Shown here piece after piece: positions 12,401 to 23,174 of a stretch of DNA of 64,000 nucleotides. Every line of letters starts with the position of its first letter. The stretch's first letter is position 1. Source of the stretch: Zerene cesonia (taxonomy: Eukaryota > Arthropoda > Insecta > Lepidoptera > Pieridae). The notes beneath the pieces were generated by a model, which searched no databases, was not told where the DNA came from, and was given only the letters and a program-made list of their open reading frames with translations. The stretch spans positions 5,736,943 to 5,800,942 of the forward strand of contig NC_052121.1 in NCBI RefSeq assembly GCF_012273895.1, in the 5' to 3' direction. A program made the translations under genes and the position numbers.

Positions 12401-14770
12401 ATGCGCTACAAACTCCTTATTCTGAGTGAACAAGGTTAAGGGTTCCCCACCTCTGGTTAGTTGGATATCCAAAGGGGGGGGCAAGAGCAATATGGTAAAA
12501 GTAGGTAGGGATAAGAACGAGAGCCCAATCTGGGCTCCATGGGCATCACAAGATTCATAACCGTGGCACACCAATCCTCATCACTAGCCGTTTAGCTGGT
12601 GTTACGCCCTTGTTACAACTTCTGACAACTCATTCCTTCAGAGATCATGTACAGAACTGGCAAGACACCATTTGCTTATATTTTAATTTTTTCTTAGTTG
12701 AAAACAATACTCTAACATTGTCAATATATCTAGCACCCCTATCCCATAGCCCAGATATTAAATTTCCATATTATACAATACTCTTACATTGACTGCCCAG
12801 GGACTGACTGACTGTATTTCTATAGTTCACACATGGCAAATGTTATATACACCACAAGATGTTAAGGTACAAAAGATGGACTACAACGCAACATTACATT
12901 AATATTCAAGTTATGAGAACAAGGTAATTTATAAGTTTATTGCTAATTAATAATTTAAACAAGTTTGCATTGAATTTTGAAAAACAAAATATAACACTTA
13001 CTGTGTATAAATTAAAAAATTTAAGAAACCATAAACATATTTTTTTTACCACCTCCCACTAGTGCTTTCACTTATTTATTTTCATTTAAGGCAATAATGT
13101 AATTAATGCATAGAATTATTTATCTCTTTAAAAAAATATTCTTATTATGCATAATAAAATACTCCTCTAGCTTGTACTATTACTATTTTTACTATTAGTA
13201 TAAAAATACAATGTCTAATAAAAATACTCCTTTGAAACGGCGGAACCAATCTTCATTATATTATTGTGCATATTGGGTAGGTCTGAGAGTCAGTCAACAT
13301 CTATTTTTCATACCCCTAAATGATAAGAGTAAGGCAGAACAGCATTTTCTGGTTCAGGTAGTTCGAGTATAGAATAAGATTGTGGCACAATTGTAAGTTT
13401 TATTATCAGTCTATTAGTTATTATAGTTAGTCTTTCTCAAAGTGGGTAATAATGTCCCCTTGTGGGGCCTGGAGGGGGATGCATTAAGATAATTGATGAA
13501 AGCAACATGAAAGCTTCTTTTTTTCTCAAACCATTAAATGTCAAACTGTCAACTGTTTTTATATTAGTTTTTCTGTTTTGATAGTAATTTCATTGGCTAT
13601 CTATTTAATTCTATGTCAATTTCTATATTTTCCAGTTTTGTGAAAATATAATGATTATGAATGGTGACAATATACGAGACAAAATAAGTTTAAGGACCAT
13701 TAATTATTATATCTATATAGATCAAAAACAATGATAAGGAACTAACAGAGAAATTAATACTTAAATAATCAAAGTGCTCTTTTGCGTTTTCCTTAAAAAT
13801 ATGGTTTGTCACTAAATATTATCATCATGATAAGTATATAGTAGCAAATTATGCATTACTTATTTGTAAAAATTGTGTGGATTTAAAACCTATATAATAT
13901 TGTATATTTTGGACTAACAAAGTAATGCTTTATTACTCTACAATTAGAATTCAATGTATAATTAATTATAAAGTAATATATTTGATGTTATATTTATAAA
14001 TACGCAAGCTATTAACAGACAGACTTATCTGCAGAAATGACCTGTCTTTCATAGATTTTGATGACCTTATGTTATCTTTGCACACTACACCAATCAGAAA
14101 ATGTGTTTCCTTATTTTTACACAAATTTTAACTAACCACCGCAATAGTCATGACACTGAAAATTATGTTAACATTAATATGTGTTTTCATAAAACAAGAT
14201 GGTAACTATTAGAATTATTATTTTTATATTAATAATATGACTTTGTTTTTATAGACCTAGCCTAGACTTTAATAAATAGCTATGCAAAGATTACTCAACA
14301 AGAGTGGAAAATAACCAAGAGAAGCAACAACATTAAAGATTGATATTAAAAGGTCAAGCTTTTGTTGTTCAAGAGTAACTTACACTGTAATGCCTATCTC
14401 TTAGAAATTATTTACAAAGAAAATATTACCAAACTATTGTATAAGTAGTAACTGTTATAGAAATTAATAATATTTACCTGTATGCTAAGGTCATACATTT
14501 GAATAATTTTGTAAGAGATATTTCAATAGAAAGTTGTTGATGTTGTTTACTTTCGTCTTTATCTGAGAGTTGAAATGTTTCAGTAGAAACAGGTACTGTG
14601 TACGTTGCTACAACAGTCTCCTTTTGAACATTTTGTTCTTCATCTGGGACTGGTACAGCTAAGTCGTCGTAATCATCTTGCTCTTCTGCTTCAAAATGCG
14701 ACACCATAAAATGTCCAGAGTGTATTGCCTCTTTTCCGGTTCTTGATTGGCGTTTCTCGACGTGGGTCAT
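485..14770 (-). CDS. Mondo: Mondo (MondoA/ChREBP-type bHLH-leucine-zipper transcription factor), 16 coding exons
   Basis: Glucose-responsive transcription factor that pairs with Mlx on carbohydrate response elements and moves from cytoplasm to nucleus. Exons in transcript order: 14770-14478, 11810-11704, 10036-9963, 9878-9753, 9515-9341, 9255-9160, 9080-8904, 8832-8539, 8455-8073, 7966-7793, 6793-6595, 5995-5874, 2973-2797, 2307-2180, 1253-1130, 619-485 (927 aa). All phases agree. Visible motifs: Mondo conserved region with IHSGHFMVSHFE (residues 16-27); LTKLFKCMTLAY before residue 98; SPKWNRFKGIKLRWKDKIRL from 103; EGKYWKRRAEAVIAEYKKW in exon 4; ADFIQPSLGPLQPNLDDFM (265-283); a Gln/Ser/Pro-rich middle; basic HLH with HLHAEQKRRYNIKNGFDTL (from 767); zipper in exon 14; C-terminal dimerisation/cytoplasmic-localisation region with HNWKYWLFSVV. 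The exon 11 donor (CATT|GTTCGT) and exon 13 acceptor lack strong consensus and are the least certain junctions. The C terminus ends CSLVEMRPG, shorter than vertebrate homologues. Confidence 0.93.
659..722. repeat. (CA)n microsatellite
   Basis: Interrupted CA/CG-CA dinucleotide tract in the last Mondo intron, close upstream of the final coding exon on the minus strand. It produces long Thr-His and Val-Cys artefact frames on both strands. Confidence 0.95.
749..861 (+). CDS. Possible 3'-terminal coding exon, coiled-coil-like
   Basis: A CTAACAG acceptor at 742-748 is followed by about 37 codons ending in TGA at 859-861. The peptide is charged and helix-prone (SIEKSFCKRENDELAKML), like the end of a coiled coil. 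It lies inside Mondo's last intron on the opposite strand, just downstream of a CA microsatellite. It would be an alternative terminal exon to the one ending at 408, or belong to another transcript. No family can be named and the evidence is only the open frame plus one splice-like site. Confidence 0.22.
1321..1361. repeat. GAT/ATC palindromic microsatellite
   Basis: A GAT run (from 1321) flips to an ATC run, giving perfect 17-nt arms 1321-1337 and 1345-1361 around a 7-nt centre. It lies in Mondo intron 14, beside a tRNA-headed SINE. Confidence 0.9.
1376..1600 (+). repeat. tRNA-derived SINE
   Basis: The head resembles a tRNA gene: an A-box-like TATAGTGGTTAAC at 1386-1398 and a B-box GGTTCGATTACC at about 1431-1442, with the acceptor-like GGTGGGGAC after it. 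An unrelated body follows and ends near an ATCATCACAATAAAAG tail. The internal pol III boxes and degraded cloverleaf fit a SINE better than a working tRNA. The 3' boundary is approximate. Confidence 0.65.
2974..5873. other. Mondo intron 12, no other gene seen
   Basis: AT-rich intron. Nothing in it reads as an exon that joins in phase. A short block near 4725-4790 (ACCGTCTTTACC...) resembles dispersed-repeat debris, and 5165-5222 is an A/T-rich direct repeat. Confidence 0.5.
9577..9621. repeat. Perfect 21-bp hairpin in a Mondo intron
   Basis: Arms 9577-9597 and 9601-9621 are exact reverse complements with a 3-nt loop (TCT). The centre contains GCCGCCTA/TAGGCGGC, far more GC-rich than the intron around it. 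It is too short for an ordinary miRNA precursor and could be a fold-back element footprint or a functional RNA stem. Confidence 0.9.
12238..12410 (+). repeat. Fragment of a dispersed element with CTCTGTCTG leader
   Basis: TATTAATGCAAAAATAACTCTGTCTGTTTG, then TTCACGCCTAAACCAC and an ATTTGG..ACATTTAGTA segment, matches the order of the Lep1-like element at 50932-51290 in diverged form. The right boundary is unclear; sequence to about 12600 may be the continuation of the element or a second insertion. Confidence 0.55.
13235..13350 (-). repeat. Non-LTR-tail-like repeat, same family as 27984-28160
   Basis: The reverse complement contains TAGATGTTGACTGACTCTCAGACCTACCC and a GTTCCGCCGTTTC segment. 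The plus-strand copy at 27984-28160 has the matching AGATGTTGGTTGATTCTCAGACCTACTC and a related GGTCCAACAGTTTCCGAGGAG. The pair are diverged copies in opposite orientation. Confidence 0.7.
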
Positions 14771-15906
14771 TTTATTAAGTCTTACACTTGCACGATTTAT
14801 GATATAAATAATTATTAAATAAAATAGTAATTCTTAAAGGCTTCAACTAAAGGGCTTATCCATTTCCATATTTTCACTTATCACTCACATTGTTTTTTTC
14901 CACATGCCTGACATTTGCTCTGAAAGTTGCTATATTGTAGCACAGATTAAGTACAAGTTACTCCTGACAGCATCAATGTATATCTGTGCATTACAGACTT
15001 ATCTACGGATTACGATAATTAATGTTAGCTAAGGCTTTTAATATTGGCATTTGGCATTGACGAAATTGCTTTGATATTATGAGTACCCAATTAACATGCA
15101 ATAAATTCAGAAAATTGAACCAATTTCGACGTATTTTTTCGCGCGTGAATATTTAAATATATTTAGATCTCTATCTCAAAAATAACTTGTATGTGGTAGT
15201 CGAGCACGCTTCGGCACACCACCACAGAAGACCGGCGTGAAGTAGCATTCTGCTGTGTTTCGTTCGGTGAGTGGGGGAGCCGGAGGCCCATATCCTTTTC
15301 CTTACCCTTCCCAGTCCTTTCCTTTATTCCTATCGCCAATCCTTTCTTAATCCCTTCCCAAAAAGATATATAGATAAGATAAAACCAACCATACAACATT
15401 AAAAAAAATAATTCAATACCACTTTTGTTTGGAGACAAGCGTAGACAAGCATATATTACTCTCGTCTCTTTGGGGAGACATCTCGCCACCGCTTTTGGTT
15501 AGGTTATGCTTATAAGATAATTGCAACCCTAAGTCTATAGGAATAGATCTAATTTTATCAAAAGAATATTTATTTTTGTGCACGTCTAGTAATTATTAAT
15601 AGTCTATATCATTAGTTACCGCGTAGCTCAAATATTATGCTGCCAAATATTATTATGCTGTCAATTTATAAAATGTCAACTCTCAAAAATAAACAGGCTT
15701 GAGGGGCTGAAGCTCTATGGGTTAAATTCCAATAATTTTTATTTATTTAAACCTTTGTCCAATTACTAATACCCGTATTTCTTATAAATTTAGTTTAAAG
15801 CGTATCTTATTTATTTATTTCAGATTATAAAGTAGGTAAAAATAAAGGGTATTTCAAATTCAATTTATGTTCGAAATTTCACCTTAAGATAACGTATAAA
15901 TTCGTA
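14771..15906. other. Head-to-head intergenic region between Mondo and RPAIN
   Basis: 1.1 kb separate the two start codons, so both promoters and 5' UTRs should lie here. No TATA box stands out. A dispersed repeat occupies 15195-15365, and an open minus-strand frame across it (15489-15163) is repeat-derived rather than a gene. Confidence 0.6.
15195..15365 (+). repeat. Dispersed repeat, copy 1 of a family also at 56765 and 60160
   Basis: Shares with 60160-60455, in the same order, AGAAGACCGG(C/T)GTGAA, GCTGTGTTTCGTTCGGTGA, GGAGGCC.ATATCCTT and CCCAGTCCTTTCCTTTATTCC followed by a pyrimidine-rich stretch. The element type is not clear; association with a non-LTR fragment at 56483-56783 hints at a retrotransposon UTR. 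Confidence 0.75.
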
Positions 15907-16686
15907 ATGAATTCTCCAAGAGCGTCAAGCTCACCGTCATATAGAAATCTTAAATGCAAGCATTCACAATCTCCAATTGAATTAAAAGAAAAAATGAGGA
16001 AGGTACTTTCATTATCATTAATTTATTGTGCTTACTTTAGTTAGAAGTATGTATTTTAATGATTTAATAATATTATTCACTTTATTAGGATTACAAGGAT
16101 AAGATTCAAAAATGTCGAAACATGTTGATGAACAAATTTCGTGGACCTTTAGCAGGTGACAATCTACATCAAACTTTAACTAAGTTATACAAAGACACGT
16201 TTAATTTTACTGAAGATTTTTCTGTTTATGAAGAAGATATTGAAGTCCTTGAAGAAATAAAAAAAGAACTAATTCAAGAAGAACTGGAATGGTATATTAT
16301 TTTTTTTTTTATACAATATAAGGCATATTTCAGATGCAATATATAGGAAAAATCTCTAAAATTTCAGGTGTCTTCAAGAATATGAAAAATGTCAAACAGA
16401 TAATATTGATTGGTCTTTATATCAAGTTGAAGACCATGTTATTTGTCCAGTGTGCCAAAAAACTGATTTAAAATTTAATTTAGGGGTAGTTTCTTGTGAT
16501 AAATGTAAAATAGTATTAAAAACCCAATTATCTTTATCAGAAATAAAGAATAATATTTATGAATCAATAGAAAGACATGGCAAAAAATGTAATTCTGATA
16601 CTCAATTTTCTATGATTCCTGATTTAGATGAAAACCATATTTATCTTATGTGTGATGCTTGTTTAGAAATGCAGTTAATAGTGTAA
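15907..16686 (+). CDS. RPAIN: RPA-interacting protein, 3 exons
   Basis: Nuclear import adaptor for replication protein A, the single-strand DNA-binding complex. Exons 15907-16002, 16089-16291 and 16368-16686 join in phase to give 205 aa. The basic N terminus (SPRASSSPSYRNLK, then KMRKDYKDKIQKCRNML) matches the importin-beta-binding style start of the family. The middle is acidic (EEDIEVLEEIKKELIQEEL). The C-terminal zinc finger shows CPVC, SCDKC, RHGKKC and MCDAC. Length is close to human RPAIN. Introns are small (86 and 76 nt). The start is the first ATG in the frame before the basic segment. AATAAA follows 56 nt after the stop. Confidence 0.92.
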
Positions 16687-16742
16687 ATTTTTTTACTGTA
16701 TGTTATTGTTTAGAAGTATTTACTTTATTCACAATTTTTTCA

Positions 16743-16748
16743 AATAAA
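16743..16748 (+). terminator. RPAIN polyadenylation signal
   Basis: AATAAA 56 nt after the RPAIN stop codon, with GT/T-rich sequence downstream. Confidence 0.65.
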
Positions 16749-17063
16749 TGCTATAACACAGGTTGTAAACTTTCTATTGTTCTCACCTACTGAATAATAA
16801 TATATTTATATAAAATATAATCATTATATAAATATACAAAATCATATTAATTCACATGTGCATTACACTGAATTCTTAATTATAATTAATTGATTATCAA
16901 TTCATTTCAATATAGAAACAGAAGAAAACTATAACTTAATATTTTTTTTTATCACAAAGTTAGTATATAGGGGGTTTCGGCGGGTATAAATCGATCTAGC
17001 TAGGAATTTTTTTTAGAAAATGTCATATTCGTGTTTTATTCGTGTTTTTTTTCCTGACATCTA
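16749..17063. other. Intergenic sequence before the gap
   Basis: AT-rich, with no exon-like frames seen. It ends in T-rich sequence at the edge of the N run. Confidence 0.5.
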
Positions 17064-18063
17064 NNNNNNNNNNNNNNNNNNNNNNNNNNNNNNNNNNNNN
17101 NNNNNNNNNNNNNNNNNNNNNNNNNNNNNNNNNNNNNNNNNNNNNNNNNNNNNNNNNNNNNNNNNNNNNNNNNNNNNNNNNNNNNNNNNNNNNNNNNNNN
17201 NNNNNNNNNNNNNNNNNNNNNNNNNNNNNNNNNNNNNNNNNNNNNNNNNNNNNNNNNNNNNNNNNNNNNNNNNNNNNNNNNNNNNNNNNNNNNNNNNNNN
17301 NNNNNNNNNNNNNNNNNNNNNNNNNNNNNNNNNNNNNNNNNNNNNNNNNNNNNNNNNNNNNNNNNNNNNNNNNNNNNNNNNNNNNNNNNNNNNNNNNNNN
17401 NNNNNNNNNNNNNNNNNNNNNNNNNNNNNNNNNNNNNNNNNNNNNNNNNNNNNNNNNNNNNNNNNNNNNNNNNNNNNNNNNNNNNNNNNNNNNNNNNNNN
17501 NNNNNNNNNNNNNNNNNNNNNNNNNNNNNNNNNNNNNNNNNNNNNNNNNNNNNNNNNNNNNNNNNNNNNNNNNNNNNNNNNNNNNNNNNNNNNNNNNNNN
17601 NNNNNNNNNNNNNNNNNNNNNNNNNNNNNNNNNNNNNNNNNNNNNNNNNNNNNNNNNNNNNNNNNNNNNNNNNNNNNNNNNNNNNNNNNNNNNNNNNNNN
17701 NNNNNNNNNNNNNNNNNNNNNNNNNNNNNNNNNNNNNNNNNNNNNNNNNNNNNNNNNNNNNNNNNNNNNNNNNNNNNNNNNNNNNNNNNNNNNNNNNNNN
17801 NNNNNNNNNNNNNNNNNNNNNNNNNNNNNNNNNNNNNNNNNNNNNNNNNNNNNNNNNNNNNNNNNNNNNNNNNNNNNNNNNNNNNNNNNNNNNNNNNNNN
17901 NNNNNNNNNNNNNNNNNNNNNNNNNNNNNNNNNNNNNNNNNNNNNNNNNNNNNNNNNNNNNNNNNNNNNNNNNNNNNNNNNNNNNNNNNNNNNNNNNNNN
18001 NNNNNNNNNNNNNNNNNNNNNNNNNNNNNNNNNNNNNNNNNNNNNNNNNNNNNNNNNNNNNNN
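17064..18063. other. Assembly gap, exactly 1000 N
   Basis: An unbroken run of N of round length, so probably a placeholder rather than a measured gap. The long open frames across it are meaningless. It separates the 3' ends of RPAIN and S6k. Confidence 0.99.
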
Positions 18064-18274
18064 ACTAAAATAAAACGAATATATAAAATAAAACTCTGTA
18101 TACAAAATAAAAATGACCTTTTAATTCAATTCATGAAGCTTGGTAACAAGGTATATTGTTAATTATTATTATACTCTGTCACATATTCATATTCATGTTA
18201 GAACAATTTTTAATACATGTGAATAATTCCTACCAAACATTAAACTAATCGGTAACTTGTATAAAATGTACATT

Positions 18275-18280
18275 TTTATT
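18275..18280 (-). terminator. S6k polyadenylation signal (candidate)
   Basis: Reverse complement reads AATAAA. It lies about 115 nt into the proposed 3' UTR exon that starts at 18394 and is the first such signal after it. Confidence 0.5.
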
Positions 18281-18394
18281 AATAATAGTATAAAACAGTA
18301 CCATTTATGTTACGGACACAATACATGGGCAGCATTTGTAGTTGATTTAATTTTTTTTTGTATAAAATGGTCAGCTATGTGAATTATTCTAGGC
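18281..18394 (-). other. Candidate 3' UTR exon of S6k
   Basis: On the minus strand a strong acceptor (TTTTTTATTTGCAG|G) begins at 18394. The S6k coding exon ends CCT ATA TA|GTAAGTG, a strong donor overlapping the stop. Joining them gives TA+G, again TAG, so the protein is unchanged whether or not this intron is removed. A (TA)n run at about 18462-18484 lies in the proposed intron. Confidence 0.5.
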
Positions 18395-18909
18395 CTGCAA
18401 ATAAAAAATAACCTTATTAGTACTTATACAAATCACAGTCGTAAGGAATGTAGTGTGTAGTATATATATATATATATATATATAACATCTTGATATATCG
18501 AAATTACAATGATTGCAATCAGTATAATTATATCTAATTATGAAGTAACATAGGACAAAGACATATACTATGAGATTCAACTAAGAATCAGAAAGTCATT
18601 TTTATGTGTACATATTATGGTGTTAAATGTCATTTGAAAAATTAGATTTTTACTTAGAAAACCTTTTTGTATATAATAATGGTCCATTATATTTTAACTT
18701 ATTTATCTTTTCGATTAAATTATCACTTGACACCATCACAGGGACGCAGAATCAGCCCTATTCATAGTTTAATCGCATAGTATGTTTTATTTAATGTGTA
18801 AAACATATTTTTTAACTTACACTATTTGATCTTCAGAGCTTTAATACTTTAATTTTAAAATTTAATGAATTCCACTCAGACTGCAAATATTTTTCTGATT
18901 ATTCACTTA

Positions 18910-21900
18910 CTATATAGGTAGACCTTGTACATCCATAAGGTCTTCTGGTTGAGCATGTGCATGTGTGTGGGCTGTGGATGCAGGCGGCACAGTAAAAGCG
19001 TGGTGATGGGGTCGAGGACGTCGTGGTGAACGGGCTGTGATCACGCGCGGTTTGTGAATCTCGTCCATCACTGACGGTGCCACATATGTGAATCCCTGGT
19101 TTATAATAAATATTATTTTATTAAAGAAGCTGCTTAAACCCCTACCCACCAAAGTTAATATAAAAATTATGCTTAGGTGTGATCTTCACCACAAAAAAAA
19201 ATGGAGATCGTTTAGATCTCCATTTTTTGTGAGTTGTATCTAAAATCCAAATAGCAGTCCATCCGGCTTCATATATTTATAATCGTGGTACATGTTAAGT
19301 CTATAGCACTCATTTGTACTGCAATGGATTAACATAATATGAATTTTTTTTAGCAAAAGTAAAAATATAGAAGAGTAACTTGGGCTAACTTGTGCTAAGA
19401 AACATCAAGGAATTGAAATATATACTTATCTCATGTTTATCAAAACATTAAACTTGCCTGAAACATCATATTGGCACTTTCGCTAAGTGTTGACTCATCA
19501 GGCGAATCAATTGGAGTTTGGTGAGTGAATCTTGTGTCAAATTGGGATACATCATCTTCACTGGTCTAAAAATATATAATTGAAATTAGTACAGTATTTC
19601 TTCCGCCCATATTAGGTTTTTATGTCTCGAAAATGAAAGTTCATATTGAGAAATAAACAAAAATTGTAGCTGTCAAACTATTTTATGATTTGATGATAAT
19701 TTAATTTATCTTTTAATATTTGATATCTACACATAAACAGAAGATGATAATATTGTGTCCTTGAATATATTGAATATACATTAAAAATATCATAATGGAA
19801 ATAATAGTTATACCATAGTGCCATATTTAGATATGCTGAAGTAATTTTTGAAACTTATATGTTCTATGACGAGTCAAGATAAAGAAACAAAGAGGATGAA
19901 TCTGCTTGCTTTGGAAGAAGATTCCATATGCTCTTTTACAATATATATTGTTAATATATTGTGATAAGGCGTTTTTTTTTTAGGAAAACAAAATTAATAT
20001 TTAACAACTTTAATTTATGTAACTTTAAACTATTGTTTGTTTATGGTGTGAATAACATATCAGACATATTTTGGGGGTTTCAAATTTGTTAGTATCTTTT
20101 AGTATTCGTAGTCTTTATTAAGCTTTAGTAGCCTGAAAATCGATATCCATATTTAAATAAAAACTATCATTCCGCTAGCTACTTAATCCGCATAGTCAAA
20201 GTAAAACTCAACTCAACTCGAGCTAATGTTGTATAATATTGGTAGGAATAACATACCAATTTAGGTTTAATGGGCGGTTCTAATCTACGTGCGAATACAT
20301 CATCCCAGTGGACATGTTTGAAGAAAGCATGGCCACGAACTGCAGCTGCTCCTGTAGCACCTAAGCGTTGTGTTTCTGAACGTTTCATAAGGCGTCGTAT
20401 CAAATCGCGAGCATCTTGTGTGAGGTAGGCTGGCAACATTAGTTTACCTTTAAGTATTTTTTCTATTGTTTTTGTACGATTATCTCCTGTGAATGGTGGC
20501 TGAAAACAACAATACATCAATTAATATTTTTTCTATGTTATAAAAAAAAAACATCATATACAAAAATGGGTACCTGTCCAATTAGCATATCATACATTAA
20601 TGCGCCCAGGCTCCACCAATCAACTGCTTTTCCATGGCCACTTCTAGTTAAGATTTCTGGTGCCCTAATTGTTTTGTAAGCAAAAAGCAGTTAGTGAAGA
20701 CACGTTTTTGTGTAATATAAATATGTATGCACATAAGCAATGTGTGATTCAACGTACAAGTTTGCTTATGTAGCCACTATATTTTAATGTTATCTTTTCC
20801 TTTTGTGTCATGGTTATTATTTTTCTTTTGACTTAATTTAACAAAATTTTATCATAAAGTATTCCAATGGCCGTTTTAAACCATCCTAGGGTAGAGTAAA
20901 GTAATAATATACTGTGCAACTTCAATATAACAAGTTGGGAAAAGAACAAGTAAATATTTGTTATATAAAGTTGTTTGTAAACATTTGTTATAGTGGGTTA
21001 GGTTTATCTAAAATTTGTTTTCTAAAGGATGATAATTTGATTCACCTCAACATTATATTTTCATCTAGATAGCTAACATTTTTGTTTATAAGTGTTTACA
21101 CATTTTATCGAATTACTTTAAACATATGATAATTTTTCTGGTTAAATTAACAAAGAAAAGATGCAGTGAAACCCGTAAATGTATGTAAGTCTTAATGAAA
21201 TAGGCATGTTTTTTTTTTAATCAGCACTTGGGTGGCTATATCTTTTTTACACCCCATTAGATTAATGTTAGGAAATAAAATAAGTAAAACATGAAATTTG
21301 ACATATAAATTTGTTTAGAAAAACCGCACATGTGCCCCTTGAAACCATGGTTTAATATCCAATAATGTAGATAATAGTATACCTGGTGGATACTATGTAA
21401 AAAACAATTTGAAAAAATTCCTTCTTTTGGAGTCTTACCACCAGATAGATTGGCAAAGTGTATTTTATTTAATACAAAAATGCTAAATATCTCAAATACT
21501 GAATACTTTCACTCCACACAAAATGTACTTTTCTGAACTACCATAATATCTTCTACCAACAGTTACCAAATTATCTACACCCTGAATAAAGATTTTGACA
21601 AAATTTCTAATTAACAAGAAGTTCTTCTCAATAAATTTGCTAATAATAGTTATATTGAGGTGTGTTCTATTTTGTACAGTGTATACTATGTTTTTTGTTA
21701 TAAAAATTTACTCTAACATTTTTAGTCTATTCATATTCCTATGGCAGAATTCCTTTTTTATACACATTCAATCGAATTACTAATAATTAAAAATATTTTA
21801 GATGTAAATTAAAATAAAAAATTGTCAAAACTGAATGCTGTCCAATGAATAGTATGATACTTACATGTATTCTATAGTTCCACAAAAAGTGTGTGTAACT

Positions 21901-23174
21901 ATGCCCTCCTGAATGTGTTCTTTACATAATCCAAAATCTGTTAGTTTCACATGGCCTTGTGCATCCAACAATACATTTTCAGGTTTTAAATCACGATAAA
22001 TTATGCCTAAACTATGTAAATGTTCCAAGGCTAGAATTATTTCAGATAAATAGAAACTGAAACACAATGAGGATAAGTGATATTAATATTATTATCTCAA
22101 AATATACCTATTTTCTTACTAATATTATTAATACAAAAGTTTACAAGAATGTCTGTTACAAACATACTATATCACATAAAAACCACTGAATTAATTTTGA
22201 TATTGCCTGGCAGTGGTGAAGCTTATGTAACAAAATAATAAAATAGTGCAGGTTAAAAAAATATGTATGCCTAGAACGTTTACTTCAAAAATACTATGTT
22301 ATAATGTTTAATAAAACAAAAATAAAAAAAATAAAAATAATAAAATAATCTGATTGACTCAATGAAACTTACCAAGCAGTATCTTCTAGGAATATACCTT
22401 CTCTTTCAAGGTGCATAAATAACTCTCCACCACTTAAATATTCTAAAATTAAATATAATTTACCACCAGTTTGGAAAGCATATACTAATTCAACTATGAA
22501 TGGGTGCTGAAACCAATATTGTTACAGATTAATTGCATATTGATATATAACTTAAAAATTCAAAAAGTTTTTTTTGGAAATTCCAACAGATTATCCATTA
22601 CCTTTACAGCCTCTAATATATTTCTCTCAGCTTTAGTATGAGCAGTATCCTTTTGATTGCGTACAATTGAAGCTTTTTTCAAAACTTTCATAGCAAAGTG
22701 TGCACCGGCATCTGGGCCAGTGATTTTACGGACTTGAAACACTTTTCCATATCCACCTTTTCCTAAAACTTTACGTAATTCAAAGTCTTGTGGTCCAAGA
22801 CGCTTGCATTGACCAGGGTTGACATTATCTTCTGATAATTGTATTGTTTCAGATCCTTCAGAACTATAAAAAGGAGAATTTGTTTACATGCATTTATATG
22901 TTAGTTATTTTACAAAAAACTGAAATGTCTTGCACTTACTCAACAATACTATGTACATGAAGTTCTGGATCATAATCAACCTGTTGTAAAAAAAAAATAT
23001 AAATACAAAATTATCTGGAGCAGTGTCAGAAAATGGTTAGAGGTTAGAAATTATTTGAAAGGTACTGATACAGTAAATTGTACATGCCTCGTCCACTTCT
23101 ATTATATCGTCTTCATCAGAATCACCGACTGTAACTGTATCCACATCTAAATCTAAATCAAAAACACCTGCCAT
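18910..23174 (-). CDS. S6k: p70 ribosomal protein S6 kinase, 9 coding exons
   Basis: AGC-family Ser/Thr kinase that phosphorylates ribosomal protein S6 downstream of TORC1 and PDK1. Exons in order: 23174-23088, 22980-22940, 22863-22602, 22506-22373, 22056-21865, 20664-20574, 20499-20257, 19565-19458, 19095-18910 (447 aa, phases consistent). Visible: TOS motif FDLDL at residues 5-9; P-loop GKGGYGKV 77-84; Lys102 in AMKVLKK; YRDLKPEN with Asp197; DFG 215-217; activation loop THTFCGT with Thr231; APE 240-242; turn motif QTPIDSPDE with Ser371; hydrophobic motif FQGFTYV with Thr389. The tail after Thr389 is only 58 residues and keeps one SPRR site, so the autoinhibitory region is much shorter than in human S6K1. 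Two introns appear to use GC donors (after 23088 and 19458); a GT donor at 23097|23096 is the alternative for the first. Confidence 0.95.
19190..19231. repeat. Hairpin in S6k intron
   Basis: ATGGAGATC at 19201-19209 pairs with GATCTCCAT at 19215-19223 across GTTTA, and the A-rich and T-rich flanks extend the stem to CACA/TGTG with slight imbalance. Confidence 0.85.

Larger units (their letters stand above)
10037..14477. other. Mondo introns 1 and 2 (exon 2 at 11704-11810 lies between)
   Basis: AT-rich intronic sequence. Recognisable content is limited to repeat fragments at 12238-12410 and 13235-13350. I see no other exon that fits the phase of Mondo, and no RNA gene. Confidence 0.5.

Noticed and set aside
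15163..15489. 108-codon minus-strand frame between Mondo and RPAIN
   Set aside because: It falls on a dispersed repeat that recurs at 60160; the similar frame there shows both are repeat-derived.
17020..18162. Long open frames of about 340-380 codons
   Set aside because: Almost entirely N from the assembly gap.
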